A stretch of DNA of 19,040 nt from Cymbomonas tetramitiformis (GCA_001247695.2 LGRX02030229.1:1-19040); one strand, 5' to 3'; counted from the stretch's first letter, positions 1-8,970 are shown. The notes: a model not told the origin generated them from the sequence alone. Numbers and translations are program-made.

Positions 1-3000
1 TGGGATCACGTCACACAACAGTGGGGGCCGCCCACGCCCGAAGAAAAGGAGCGCGCCATGGGATTCCAGACCGGAGCCACACAAGCGCCCGGCGTCTCAG
101 CGCGCGAGCGAGGTGAGATGCTGGGCAGAGCCTTCGACGTCCGATGCGTATCCCGCCTTCTGGCCGTGTGCTACCTGCTCAACCGAGCGGAAGCCCCGCG
201 GGTGCAAGTTGAGTCGAGACACTCCATCGCCGAGCACGCCACGCCCAAGGTCTCCTCCCTTCACTGCGAGGGGGAGGAGAGGCCACCTGAAGAACCCCCG
301 GAAGCCGTCGTGACCCAATGGGCAGCAGCGCTCAGCACCATCAAGAGGGCAGCACGGTTGGAGGCATCCGAGCTGCGGCAGCTGTACGGGCCTGGCGCCA
401 CAGCCTCGCTTGTGCAAGCAGCACACCAGTCCCCACCAGAGTGCTGCGGTCAACGACCCCACGACAAAACCGGGCTAGGCGCAGCCCCAAGCGATGGCAC
501 CACCACTGCGCACGACCCAACGACCTCCCTCAGCACCCCTATACAGTTCGTACCCGCCAGAAGCCCCGTGCCCTCACTCCACACCGACTCTCAACGCCGA
601 TCCTGCTCTCCTCGACCCAGCCTCCCCAGCGAAAAGGTAGCCCGAACCCTCAACGCTGCGGCAGAGGCACGCGAATCGACAGAACCCTACAACGATGAGG
701 CAATGCTGCGGTGGCTGAAAGGCGAACGCCCCGGCGACCTCGACATCCTCGCGGCTGTCAGCAAGCGAGCGCAGCACTACGCGCTCGAAGGAGAATCCCT
801 GATCCGCATCCTACCCAACGGGGCAAGGCGACCAGTGCCACCAGTGGACCAGCGACACCGCATAGTGAAGCAAATGCATGAAAGGTGTGGGCACTTTGGG
901 CGCCGCCGCACCGCAGCCATGGTGAGAGGCGCATTCTACTGGCCCAAGCTGTACGACACATGCTCCGACGTCGTCAGCAAGTGCGACGCTTGCGCCCGTT
1001 ACCGCACCACCTTCGACAAGCACGCCCCTCACCTAAACCCCCTGGAAGTCAAGGGCATGTACTACCGGTTTTCCACCGATTTGGCCAAAATGCCTCGCAA
1101 AGCCAAGAACAACTATCAGTACGTCATGGTGGTCGTGGAGCACTTCACCAAATACGTCTGCCTCATCCCACTGCACACCAAAGAACCAGTGGAGACCGCC
1201 CAGGCGTTCGCCCTCCACGTCATAGCCAGGTTCGGGTGCCCGGCAGAAGTGGTGACCGACAACGGCGGCGAGTGGGAAAAGGAGTTTGCACAGCTGCTCA
1301 AGGATAATCTGATTGACCACCGCACTACTTCGCAATCCCACCCCCAGAGCAACGGCCTCAGCGAGCGCATCGTCCAAATGACCAAAGCCGCCCTCACCAA
1401 GGCGTGCAAGCAGGCCGGATCCATTGACCGGTGGGATTCGTTCCTTCCTTGGATTATGCTGGGATACAACGCCACGCCGCAGGAGTCCACACGCCTCGCA
1501 CCATATGAGCTCGTATACGCCCAGCGCCCAACGCTACCCCCGGCCATCATCAAGGAGCGCCTCAACCAACCTCTGGAGTCCTGCATGGACGTGGACGCCA
1601 TGGCGGCCAGCTACCTCGAACGCGCCAAGTATGTCAAAAGGGCCACCATCATGGCTGGCAGCAACATCGCCATAGCCCAACACCGCCAGACCGAGCGATA
1701 CGCGCAGGTGCGCTCGGGAAAGTACCTGCCCAAGCAGTTCAACTTCCGCGTGGGCGACTTCGTGTTCCTGAAGCGCAGTGTAAGTCACGGCCTGCAGCTC
1801 CACACGCGCGACCCTATACTTCAAATCAAAGAGCTGCCTGACGACGGCACCGCCGTGCTGCAAGGCCGATGCGGCAGCACGTGCAACGCGCACTGCTCGC
1901 AGATAGCCATCTGCCATTTGCCCGATGTCGACCCCACCATCACCTACAACCTGGACGACAACGAGGATGCGCGTTGTCAAGTGTGCAAAAAGGCTGATCG
2001 CCCCGCCAGTATCCTTCTCTGCGACGACTGCAATCAAGGATATCACCTGGGGTGCTTGCAGCCCAAGCTGACTCGAGTCCCCAGCGAAGAGTTCTGGTAC
2101 TGCCCCCGCTGCCTAGGCCTGCTGCCGGACGACGACCTCTCCCCACAGTACCTCACCGCCTACGAAAACAGGGGCAAACAGCTGGACGGAAAGCGCGCAT
2201 TGAAGGTTATCGATGGAAAGCCCTACGAGGGCACCATACGATGGCTGGGAGCCGCAGAACGCCCCTACGCACTGAAATGCGAATACGATGACGGAGACTC
2301 AGAAACCTTCACGCTGGCGGAACTGCAGCAGTATCTGCTGCCCGACAACGCGACGGCCCCGCAGAAGCAGGCAGTGGCCCAGCCCCAGCTCGCCGCAGAG
2401 CAAGCCCTACACACCGCATTGGCAACCATCCCAAAAAGCACACCCAGCTCAACCGTCCTGCCCACGCCCTTTGACAGCCTTCCCAGCACCTGGGACCTCA
2501 GCGACAGACAGAACATGCTGCGCGCCACGGCCACCCTCCTACCCGGACATTGGGACCCCGCCCACATCACCAAGCTCACCCAGCACATACGCCAACAAGC
2601 CCAAGAACTCGTGGACTTCGCCGTTGCCAACCCCAGCACAGTCAAACACCGCCACCCGATGACAGACGCAGAATGCCAGCGCACCAGCGCCAAACAATGG
2701 GGAACGCAACTAGTGGTCACCACCCCCTCCGAAATCGAACAGCTGGCAACTCACGTCACCTGGCATCCCGCGGACAAGGTGTGGGACCCCTACGCCGGCA
2801 CTGGCGCTATCGAAGCAGCCCTGCGCCCCCGCGGCGTGCCCACGCACTCCTCAGACATCAACCCCGCCATGGCCACCAGCACCCCAGTGGACGCGCTACA
2901 GCCCGCAAACGTCAGGCGCATGGACAGCTACAACGTTGTGGTCACCAGCCCCGCCTTCAGAGTTTTAGACATCGCCCTGCCGTTACTGACCGTGGGGAGA

Positions 3001-3225
3001 GAGCTGACATGCGCCCACGTGCCCCTACATTACGTGTTCGACGCGCACGCGGCCAGGCGTAGCTGGCTGTGGGAGCTAGCCGCTGCGCGACGTATGAGCA
3101 TCCTACTCTGCAAGCAGAAGGGCCCACTTGGCAGGCGCAACGTTTGGCTCATCATCGCCGACACCGCCACCACGCTGCAACGTAGACTCAAACCACAAGC
3201 AGCATCGTGCTCCATGTCCTTCTAG
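1..3225 (+). CDS. Retrotransposon Pol C-terminal part: integrase, PHD finger, Tudor-like, methyltransferase-like
   Basis: The frame is open from base 1, so the gene starts outside the window. Residues are numbered from the Met at 58. The integrase zinc site is H274, H279, C309, C312; the catalytic triad is D341, D401, E436, with 34 residues between the last two. An integrase C-terminal region follows to about 620. A complete C4HC3 PHD finger uses C640, C643, C655, C658, H663, C666, C682 and C685. Residues 711-763 resemble a Tudor/Agenet barrel (YEGTIRW, CEYDDGD). Residues 870-1045 resemble a Dam-type amino-methyltransferase: motif I DPYAGTG at 910-916, an acidic SDIN at 932-935, and motif IV-like SPAF at 964-967. 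The extreme N-terminus (EEKERAMGF, then MLGRAF) recalls motifs IX-X of DNMT3-like cytosine methyltransferases. The integrase is certain. The Tudor and methyltransferase calls are pattern-based. Reverse transcriptase and RNase H would lie upstream. Confidence 0.9.
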   Translation, partial: WDHVTQQWGPPTPEEKERAMGFQTGATQAPGVSARERGEMLGRAFDVRCVSRLLAVCYLLNRAEAPRVQVESRHSIAEHATPKVSSLHCEGEERPPEEPPEAVVTQWAAALSTIKRAARLEASELRQLYGPGATASLVQAAHQSPPECCGQRPHDKTGLGAAPSDGTTTAHDPTTSLSTPIQFVPARSPVPSLHTDSQRRSCSPRPSLPSEKVARTLNAAAEARESTEPYNDEAMLRWLKGERPGDLDILAAVSKRAQHYALEGESLIRILPNGARRPVPPVDQRHRIVKQMHERCGHFGRRRTAAMVRGAFYWPKLYDTCSDVVSKCDACARYRTTFDKHAPHLNPLEVKGMYYRFSTDLAKMPRKAKNNYQYVMVVVEHFTKYVCLIPLHTKEPVETAQAFALHVIARFGCPAEVVTDNGGEWEKEFAQLLKDNLIDHRTTSQSHPQSNGLSERIVQMTKAALTKACKQAGSIDRWDSFLPWIMLGYNATPQESTRLAPYELVYAQRPTLPPAIIKERLNQPLESCMDVDAMAASYLERAKYVKRATIMAGSNIAIAQHRQTERYAQVRSGKYLPKQFNFRVGDFVFLKRSVSHGLQLHTRDPILQIKELPDDGTAVLQGRCGSTCNAHCSQIAICHLPDVDPTITYNLDDNEDARCQVCKKADRPASILLCDDCNQGYHLGCLQPKLTRVPSEEFWYCPRCLGLLPDDDLSPQYLTAYENRGKQLDGKRALKVIDGKPYEGTIRWLGAAERPYALKCEYDDGDSETFTLAELQQYLLPDNATAPQKQAVAQPQLAAEQALHTALATIPKSTPSSTVLPTPFDSLPSTWDLSDRQNMLRATATLLPGHWDPAHITKLTQHIRQQAQELVDFAVANPSTVKHRHPMTDAECQRTSAKQWGTQLVVTTPSEIEQLATHVTWHPADKVWDPYAGTGAIEAALRPRGVPTHSSDINPAMATSTPVDALQPANVRRMDSYNVVVTSPAFRVLDIALPLLTVGRELTCAHVPLHYVFDAHAARRSWLWELAAARRMSILLCKQKGPLGRRNVWLIIADTATTLQRRLKPQAASCSMSF

Positions 3226-3675
3226 CTCAACCCGCAGCCTCGCCACCACCAAGACACAACTACCGCGACGCGCACCCTTACGCTTCCGCATCCACCACGA
3301 CATCAGCCCCACAGCCCCTGACAACCTCCCCAAAAGCCCCAACGCCCACGCTTTCAGCTGCCCCAACGCAACATTCCCGAAAAAAAAAGAAAAAAACCCT
3401 CCCACCAGCCCCAGCACAACGAGCACCCACAGCCCGGGTGCCACATCCCCATGCCATCAACGACGAGAACAACACGCCCACAAACTCACGCCTGCTCATC
3501 CACCGTAACTTCGAGACCGCGTGCCCCCCAGCCGCGCCTGCTCAGCCGCCTCCACACGACCAACCGCAGCCAGCCCACCCCACACCCACCACCTCGCCTC
3601 CCCACCCTAACACACACGCCGCACTCTCCCCTGTCCCAACCAGCGTGGCTCCCGCCCAAGACGCCTCACCGGGGG
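3226..3675 (+). other. C-rich, G-poor 3' tail of element A
   Basis: There is no convincing gene. The plus strand is strongly skewed to C: in 3541-3600, 36 of 60 bases are C and 7 are G. Several overlapping open frames rich in Pro, Thr, Ser and His arise only because such DNA lacks stop codons. This is probably the 3' untranslated region plus the U3 of the LTR. Confidence 0.5.
3379..3396 (+). promoter_or_regulatory. Polypurine tract candidate of element A
   Basis: An uninterrupted run of 18 purines (one G, nine A, one G, seven A) sits between the pol stop and repeat R in otherwise pyrimidine-rich DNA. It fits a plus-strand priming site. The sequence directly after it does not start with TG, so the exact start of the LTR stays unclear. 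Confidence 0.45.
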
Positions 3676-3798
3676 ATATATACAAAAATTTTCCCCCGTA
3701 ACAGCCCGCAGCCACTCCGCCAACCCTCACACCCGGAACCTCAGCAGCCTGGCCACCCTGACACCCGCCACGACACAGCGCTGTTCATAATCGCGACA
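3676..3798 (+). repeat. Repeat R, first copy (likely TATA-to-end part of an LTR)
   Basis: This 123-base block is a near-identical direct copy of 6385-6511. It begins with a TATA-like stretch (ATATATACAAAAA), runs through a C-rich part and ends sharply at TCGCGACA. Outside these limits the two copies share nothing visible. The next bases form the palindrome GACAGCTGTC across the boundary. Ending in CA, it suits the 3' part of a plus-strand LTR. Confidence 0.75.
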
Positions 3799-5087
3799 GC
3801 TGTCACAACTATAGACACGCCCAACCCTGGGGTCAGGGGGGGGGACCCCTTCGCAGCCCCCGACAGGGTCTCCCCCCACTGCCCCAGATCAGCCACACCC
3901 CTGCCACCCCTCAGACAGTCATTCCCACGTCCGCGCTCAGTTGTCACCATTTTCCCCCACTCCGCAACACCGCTTTTCCACAAGTGCGCCCGTGTGCTAG
4001 TTATACCAGTCGACATATAATTTATACCAGCCACACCACCGCCCCGATTTCACGCTCAGATACCACCAGCAATCCACGTCAGCCCGATGTAGATCTTGCT
4101 TCAGCAAGCCACCAGGAAAGCAGATAGATGCCAGCACCTACGTCTGAAGGCAAGCCTTTCTGACCGCTACTCTTACAGGAGCAAATCTCACAGGCCCATT
4201 CCCTTTCGCGAGTCGAAACTCCGTGAAACCCGCGATCAGTGTGGTGCCCCTCAGACAACCCCCTCCTCACAATCAGTTATTCGCCCGATGACGCTTGTCA
4301 CGCATCTGAATTATACCCAAAACACGCCAATGCGGTACAGTACGACGCGTCACGACAACAGCACCCTCGCACAGCAACCACGGACGCCACCCATGGCGTA
4401 TCAGCCGTTACATCAACCCAAAACACCCCAGTCAGTTATTCAGCAGCACGACAGCCACGTCACCGTGTACGACAACAACGCCAAACTCGGGTTGCATTCG
4501 CTCAGACCTATTTCCTGTTCTACAAAATGCTTTCTCTCTGAACTGCTCCCGCTCGCACGAACTGGGCGACAGTCCACCGGGTGTGGCGCGACATCCGCCG
4601 GGCCAGGCTGAGCCCATCCACGGCCTCGTGAAGATCAAGGAATATCACAGGCACCACAGCGTCTCATCCGCGCCACGTGGACGAAGTCTCCGGCTCGCCG
4701 CACCGGATCACCGCTGGCACCTGCAACACCAACGAGTACAACGCGAAGCACTGCGCCGCGCCCCAAGCGCGGAAGTTCACGGCAACTCGACATGGACGCC
4801 CCACATGTGACACCACGCCACAGCAGCAGCTAGCGTCAGAATGTAGTATCTCAAGAGTCACCAACGGGATGTAGCATTTGGCGACAGTTCAAATGAGGAA
4901 GCAGGTCGCTGATTGGAGAAGGCGAAACATCGCGAACCGAGAAGACGCAAAACGCCTAGCTGCAGCTGTAGGAAAAGAGCTCTTAAAGAGAATAGAGACG
5001 ATTTCAAAACATTCTGCAGATAACTCTGAACCTTTCAAAATCATCTTGGCCTTGCGTAAATTTGTATCGAATATATTTTTCCTCGCT
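3799..5087. other. Gene-poor spacer
   Basis: No supported gene. The first 150 bases remain C-rich, including a nine-G run near 3837-3845. The part around 4230-4480 has loose internal similarity (repeats of CAGTTATTC and ACCCAAAACAC). A short open frame at 4878-5135 (plus, no ATG start) codes for a basic, helix-prone stretch, but nothing in it is recognisable and I do not call it a gene. Confidence 0.4.
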
Positions 5088-5468
5088 GAATTCACAGCGA
5101 CGTTGCAAATCCACACGCACCCAGCGCCCGTTTGAATCAGTCAGGGACAGTTTGTCTGACACGCGCTCCGCACGTAGCGCATAGCCTGAATTCAGTGACC
5201 CCGAACTCGCAACCTCGCTCGCGCAGCCTCACCGACTAGGCGTAGATCCGCACTCGCACAACGGAAGGCGAATCCGCAACACTAAAGGCCGCAGCTCCGC
5301 GCAGTCGAGGTAAGCCCGAGACACCGTGTGCTAGGTGAAAGCTTTCCGTGTTTTCTTGCAAGGAACGGACAGTCGTGCAGGGACCCGCTATGCACCCAAG
5401 GAGCCTGGAACACCTCTGAATTCACCTCACAGCAATAAACAGGCGCGCAAAAGTGTACCCTGAATTCA

Positions 5469-5485
5469 TGCGTGCGTGCGTGCGT
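5469..5485 (+). repeat. TGCG microsatellite
   Basis: Four tandem copies of TGCG directly follow one of the GAATTC sites. Confidence 0.8.
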
Positions 5486-5563
5486 TTGCGGTATGTGTGC
5501 GTGCCGCAGCTCAGCCTTAGCTTCACTCACTAACGCCGCTGCTGCTTTCTTCTCCGTGTCCGC

Positions 5564-5582
5564 ACGAAGACATCGTCTTCGT
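5564..5582. repeat. 8-bp perfect hairpin
   Basis: ACGAAGAC and GTCTTCGT are separated by the 3-base loop ATC. No role is evident. Confidence 0.6.
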
Positions 5583-6384
5583 CGTTTACGACCACCTTTC
5601 TTTACCAAGTTCCCGAGGGAATTCTCAGGTGAGGCGCGATAGTTCGCACTCCCGTGAATTCCCACCCTGAGAGTGTTGAGAAGGTGCACGGCGACGCCGA
5701 GACGGCCAGCGGCTTTCCGTTTTAAACAAACCGAATTCAGCACAAGCGCGGAAAGTCAGCACGCTCGGCTAAGCTCGGCTACTTCAGACGACGTCACAGC
5801 TCAACACCTCTGACGACTTTTCAGACTCCAAAGAGGCGACTGCTCCTCTTTCCGGACCCCGTTTTGGCCGTTTTCAAGTGTGCATTCACGCGCGTTCCGG
5901 CTGTATGACTGCCGAGTGGATTCACCACACTCTGTCTCTGCCCTGACACCATGAATTCTCAAACCTTGTCCAACTGTGTGCTTTCGCTGTTGTGGCCTGA
6001 GCCGACCCCGTGAATTCAGCGCCGACTGCTGCTACCTGCTTTGGGCATTCCCACTCGGGCTGGTTGGCCCAGCTCGGGGGCTGAATTCAACCTTTTCAGC
6101 CAGCCCGAGCGAGCTGTGAATTTAGTCTCTGCTGGCCGCTGGACCTTGGTATCCTTTTTGAAGTCGAGCCCAGCAGTCCGTTCGGCCTTCGTTGCGTAGT
6201 TCTTGGGCCTGAGTTGCCCCTTTTCGCCTTCCCCTGTGAGGACCCTACACTGACCGGGCACCTTTTCGTCAGGTTGCCCGTCAGAACCTTTGGGGATGCT
6301 CACCAGCCCCGTGCACGTTCGAAATTCCCAGAATAGGGCCTTTTCCACGATTCTGCTGAGTTTCCTGAACCTTTCACTTTCCAT

Positions 6385-6511
6385 ATATATACAAAAAATT
6401 TCCCCCGTAACAGCCCGCGCGCCCAAACTCCGCCAACCCTCACACCCGAGACCTCAGCAGCCTGGCCACCCTGACACCCGCCACGTCACAGCGCTGTTCA
6501 TAATCGCGACA
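6385..6511 (+). repeat. Repeat R', second copy
   Basis: A 127-base direct copy of 3676-3798 with the same TATA-like start and the same CGACA end. On the minus strand its last 58 bases are the end of the Gag reading frame of element B, so the Gag stop codon lies inside R'. The same codons also exist, unused, in the first copy. This suggests R' is a separate LTR piece that cut element B, or that Gag naturally reads into an LTR beginning TGTCGCG on the minus strand. I cannot decide between these. Confidence 0.75.
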
Positions 6512-8970
6512 CCCACAGCATAACCAGAGACCAGACATAAGCCGGTATCACCGGTAGCCAGTCCATCAGCTGAGAAAAGCTGACCAGCAGAACGGCCGAC
6601 GGACCCCCTTGCTGGCGGGGTAAGCTGACTGACTGACTGACTGACTGACTGCCTGACTGACTGCCGCAGACCCAGAGAGTACCCAAACAGTAGTGCCGAG
6701 GTACACAGAGCCAGGCTACAGATAACCAGAACAGCAGTCCAGACTGGCGAGGAGCGGCGAGAGGCACGGGGCTCACCCGCCGGAGGCTGGGTTGTTGAGG
6801 GCCGGTGCCCGCCCGCTGGTGACTGCCGGTTGACAAGGTGTCGCCAGGTGCGTACGGGAGTCCCGGCACCAACGGCAGGAAGACAGGCCGAGATAGCCAG
6901 ACCCCAGGTGATAGCATGCCAAAGCACCAGAGCCCGTGGGTGCACCTCCAGCACAGCACCGGAGGCACCACCAGACTGCACCGCATCTGCCGTGCCAGAG
7001 AATGCTAGAATGCACAGCAGACTCATGTACATGAAGTGACTCGCCCCATAGGGCCTGCGGCCCGGGCCACCCGGACCCCTGGGCCGGGACTGCGGTGCCG
7101 TGCTCACCAGCTGCACAGCTCCAGGGAATTCGGTGTTGGTTGTTGTGATCCGCACGTCGGCTGCCGGCACCGCTGGCTGCTGCGGCTCAACACTGAAGTG
7201 CTGCAGAGACACTGCAGGGTCCAGAGGCTGGTGCACGGCAACATGGAGCTGAGTAGGTGTCACCTCACCGTCGGGGCAGTCCCCATCGTCAGGGTCCTGG
7301 TACGAGTTGAAGCGGTTGACAGCGTCGTAGTACTGCTCCTCCGAGCGGCCACATGAGTCCCAGATAGCCCACTCCGACTCAGTCCACGGCTCCTCACTGT
7401 CAACGGCAGGGTGCGGCATAACGGCAGCCGCCTGAGCCGCGGGGAGGTCAAGCGGTGCCTCCCCGAGCTCCAAGGAGTAAGAGTATAAGCATGACTCATA
7501 CACCTCCTCCTCCGGATCGAGGAAAGCCGCATCCAGCTCTGACAGGATGTCTGCAATAGGCGTGCCCTCGGGGTGGAACCCCGCCACATGCGCACTCTGC
7601 ACCCCTCCAGGGCAATCACGGCGGAAGTGAGGGCCGCCACAGTCCCAACACTGGACCGTGTGGCGGCCCTGTGCATCCCGTGTCACCCGCAAGGCAGTCG
7701 GTGAACCACCGGATGCAGGCTGCCGCTGCCCCTGAGTCCGCGGTGGAGGGGCATGAGGGGAAGGGTGAGAGCCCTTCCTGTGCCCCTTCATGTTCTGTTG
7801 TCGATTCTTCCCGCCGCGGGCCGGTCTGGCGCGGGGAGCTGTACCCCTGTCGCCCCCAGACCGGTGAGCACCCTGTCCGGATGCCTGCGGCTGAGCATCC
7901 CGAGTCTGTGGCGGGTGTCTGGGCTCGTCACGCCTGCGGCCACCAACAATGCGAGTCTGCGGGATGCCCGCACGGGCCATAAGGGCGGCAGAAGGGGACT
8001 CCCCAGAGAGAAGTGAGGCCGCCAACGCGGAGACCCCATCCTTTTTCTTCTTCTCCTTAAGCAGCTTCTTTTCCTCTGTTTTCTGTTGGTGAAAGGCTTT
8101 CACAGCCAACGTGAACTGCTGAATCCCGAGAGCCCGCTTCTCCCTGCCCTCGGCCGTTTTAGAACTCCACTCCTGCAGAAGATCCTTATAATACAGAGGG
8201 CACATGCGAAGGGTGAGGAGGTCCAAGGCGAACCCCACACCCCACACATCGTCAGGCTCTACACCAGGTCTGAGCTCGGACCGGACAGCGGTGTGGTGCT
8301 GCATGAAACCCTTAATATAGGGCTCGGGGTCAACATCCTCCAGCAGCTCAATCGCCGGAGCTGTCTCGAACAGGTAGCCATGGGAAACCCACGGCCTGCG
8401 TCGCCTGGCAACGGCCCGGCAGATGACGAGCCATGCACGGCGCCCATCATCCGGAGACACCGTAGCCGACTCCTCAATGAGCCGAAGGCATGACCCACGC
8501 ACCAATGACGTCAGGATGCGGTAGAGAATACGAGTGGCCTCAGGAAGAACAGTCGTGGTGAGGTCTGTCGGGTGGAATACCGTGGCAAACTGGAGATTGA
8601 AGTCAGTTAGCTGGGTTTTTACCGCTTGAGTGAAGCGGTCCAATGCAATTTCCCGAGGCACTTGGCCTTTGATCTTGTCGATGTCGAAAACCCACTCCGA
8701 GGCTTTGATGTGAGTGGGCCGGCACCGGTCACGGACTTGCTGGATGATGCTGGCTCGGTGACCAGGCTCGCGGAGAATAGTCTGGCAGTCTTTAAGGAAC
8801 TCCCTGACAATCACAGCACCGCCTGTCTCATCACCCGCAAGTGGGCGATTCTTCACAGGTGTAGGGGGCACAGGCTCCTCAGGGCCGTCGCTGAAGGGAA
8901 GCGCCCTCCTCGTGTCGATCCCAGCCGGAACCGGAGTGGTGAATCCATCAGAAGGATCCACGGCAGCCAT
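6454..8970 (-). CDS. Gag of element B, with zinc knuckle and three hydrophobic segments
   Basis: An 838-residue retroelement capsid protein. The start ATG has a strong context (GCCATGGC). Residues about 50-300 are the helical capsid part; 300-410 are very basic (KKLLKEKKKK). A zinc knuckle variant follows: C441, C444, H448, C453 (CX2CX3HX4C, one residue shorter than usual). An acidic region follows (about 465-570). Hydrophobic segments lie at about 646-663, 680-702 and 743-766. The first starts at a Met pair and ends in ADA, like a signal peptide. Residues 769-782 come from a GACT microsatellite, and the last 19 residues from repeat R'. It is homologous to the Gag at 14836-17106 (for example HFRRDCPGG against HWHRDCPNGG). 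There is no protease, reverse transcriptase or integrase. The hydrophobic tail is unusual for Gag. Confidence 0.85.
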   Translation of the reverse strand: MAAVDPSDGFTTPVPAGIDTRRALPFSDGPEEPVPPTPVKNRPLAGDETGGAVIVREFLKDCQTILREPGHRASIIQQVRDRCRPTHIKASEWVFDIDKIKGQVPREIALDRFTQAVKTQLTDFNLQFATVFHPTDLTTTVLPEATRILYRILTSLVRGSCLRLIEESATVSPDDGRRAWLVICRAVARRRRPWVSHGYLFETAPAIELLEDVDPEPYIKGFMQHHTAVRSELRPGVEPDDVWGVGFALDLLTLRMCPLYYKDLLQEWSSKTAEGREKRALGIQQFTLAVKAFHQQKTEEKKLLKEKKKKDGVSALAASLLSGESPSAALMARAGIPQTRIVGGRRRDEPRHPPQTRDAQPQASGQGAHRSGGDRGTAPRARPARGGKNRQQNMKGHRKGSHPSPHAPPPRTQGQRQPASGGSPTALRVTRDAQGRHTVQCWDCGGPHFRRDCPGGVQSAHVAGFHPEGTPIADILSELDAAFLDPEEEVYESCLYSYSLELGEAPLDLPAAQAAAVMPHPAVDSEEPWTESEWAIWDSCGRSEEQYYDAVNRFNSYQDPDDGDCPDGEVTPTQLHVAVHQPLDPAVSLQHFSVEPQQPAVPAADVRITTTNTEFPGAVQLVSTAPQSRPRGPGGPGRRPYGASHFMYMSLLCILAFSGTADAVQSGGASGAVLEVHPRALVLWHAITWGLAISACLPAVGAGTPVRTWRHLVNRQSPAGGHRPSTTQPPAGEPRASRRSSPVWTAVLVICSLALCTSALLFGYSLGLRQSVRQSVSQSVSQLTPPARGSVGRSAGQLFSADGLATGDTGLCLVSGYAVGVAIMNSAVTWRVSGWPGC
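6625..6664. repeat. GACT microsatellite inside the Gag gene
   Basis: About nine copies of a 4-base unit (CTGA on the plus strand) with one interruption. Because four is not a multiple of three, the repeat cycles through frames and gives the minus-strand protein a Gln-Ser-Val-Ser-like stretch. Slippage here would shift the Gag frame. Confidence 0.85.

Larger units (their letters stand above)
1..3798 (+). mobile_element. Element A: 3' part of a Ty3/gypsy-like LTR retrotransposon
   Basis: The pol-type polyprotein is followed by a polypurine run and then by repeat R, which ends in CGACA. R holds a TATA-like box about 120 bases before that CA end, which is how the R-U5 part of a 3' LTR would look. 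The left end and the 5' LTR are outside the window, so the LTR cannot be confirmed by pairing. The order integrase last in pol is that of Ty3/gypsy. The 3' boundary at 3798 is inferred from the sharp end of homology between R and R'. Confidence 0.6.
5088..6088. repeat. Cluster of ten GAATTC sites
   Basis: GAATTC occurs at 5088, 5188, 5418, 5462, 5619, 5656, 5733, 5953, 6012 and 6083. Six of the ten (5088, 5188, 5418, 5462, 6012, 6083) are the longer palindrome TGAATTCA. The rest of the 19-kb window has about five GAATTC in total. Spacing is irregular (37 to 230 bases), so this is not a tandem repeat. The cluster lies just upstream of the TATA-like box of R', so it may be a set of binding sites in a long U3. 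Confidence 0.8.

Noticed and set aside
3207..3701. Plus-strand Pro/Thr-rich open frame overlapping the end of pol
   Set aside because: Starts with GTG, low complexity, and is explained by the C-rich, stop-poor composition.
5282..5743. 153-codon minus-strand frame in the GAATTC region
   Set aside because: Lys/Arg-rich with no recognisable pattern; it runs through the microsatellite and the site cluster.
3676..6511. R and R' as the two LTRs of a single 2.8-kb element
   Set aside because: Only the TATA-to-end part matches; upstream parts are unrelated and flanking 5-base sequences (GCTGT and CCCAC) differ.
3875..6516. CCCAC before TG at 3880 as the left target duplication for an LTR ending at 6511
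   Set aside because: It would give a 2.6-kb LTR and its start TGCCC does not mirror the CGACA end; a 5-base match in C-rich DNA is easily chance.
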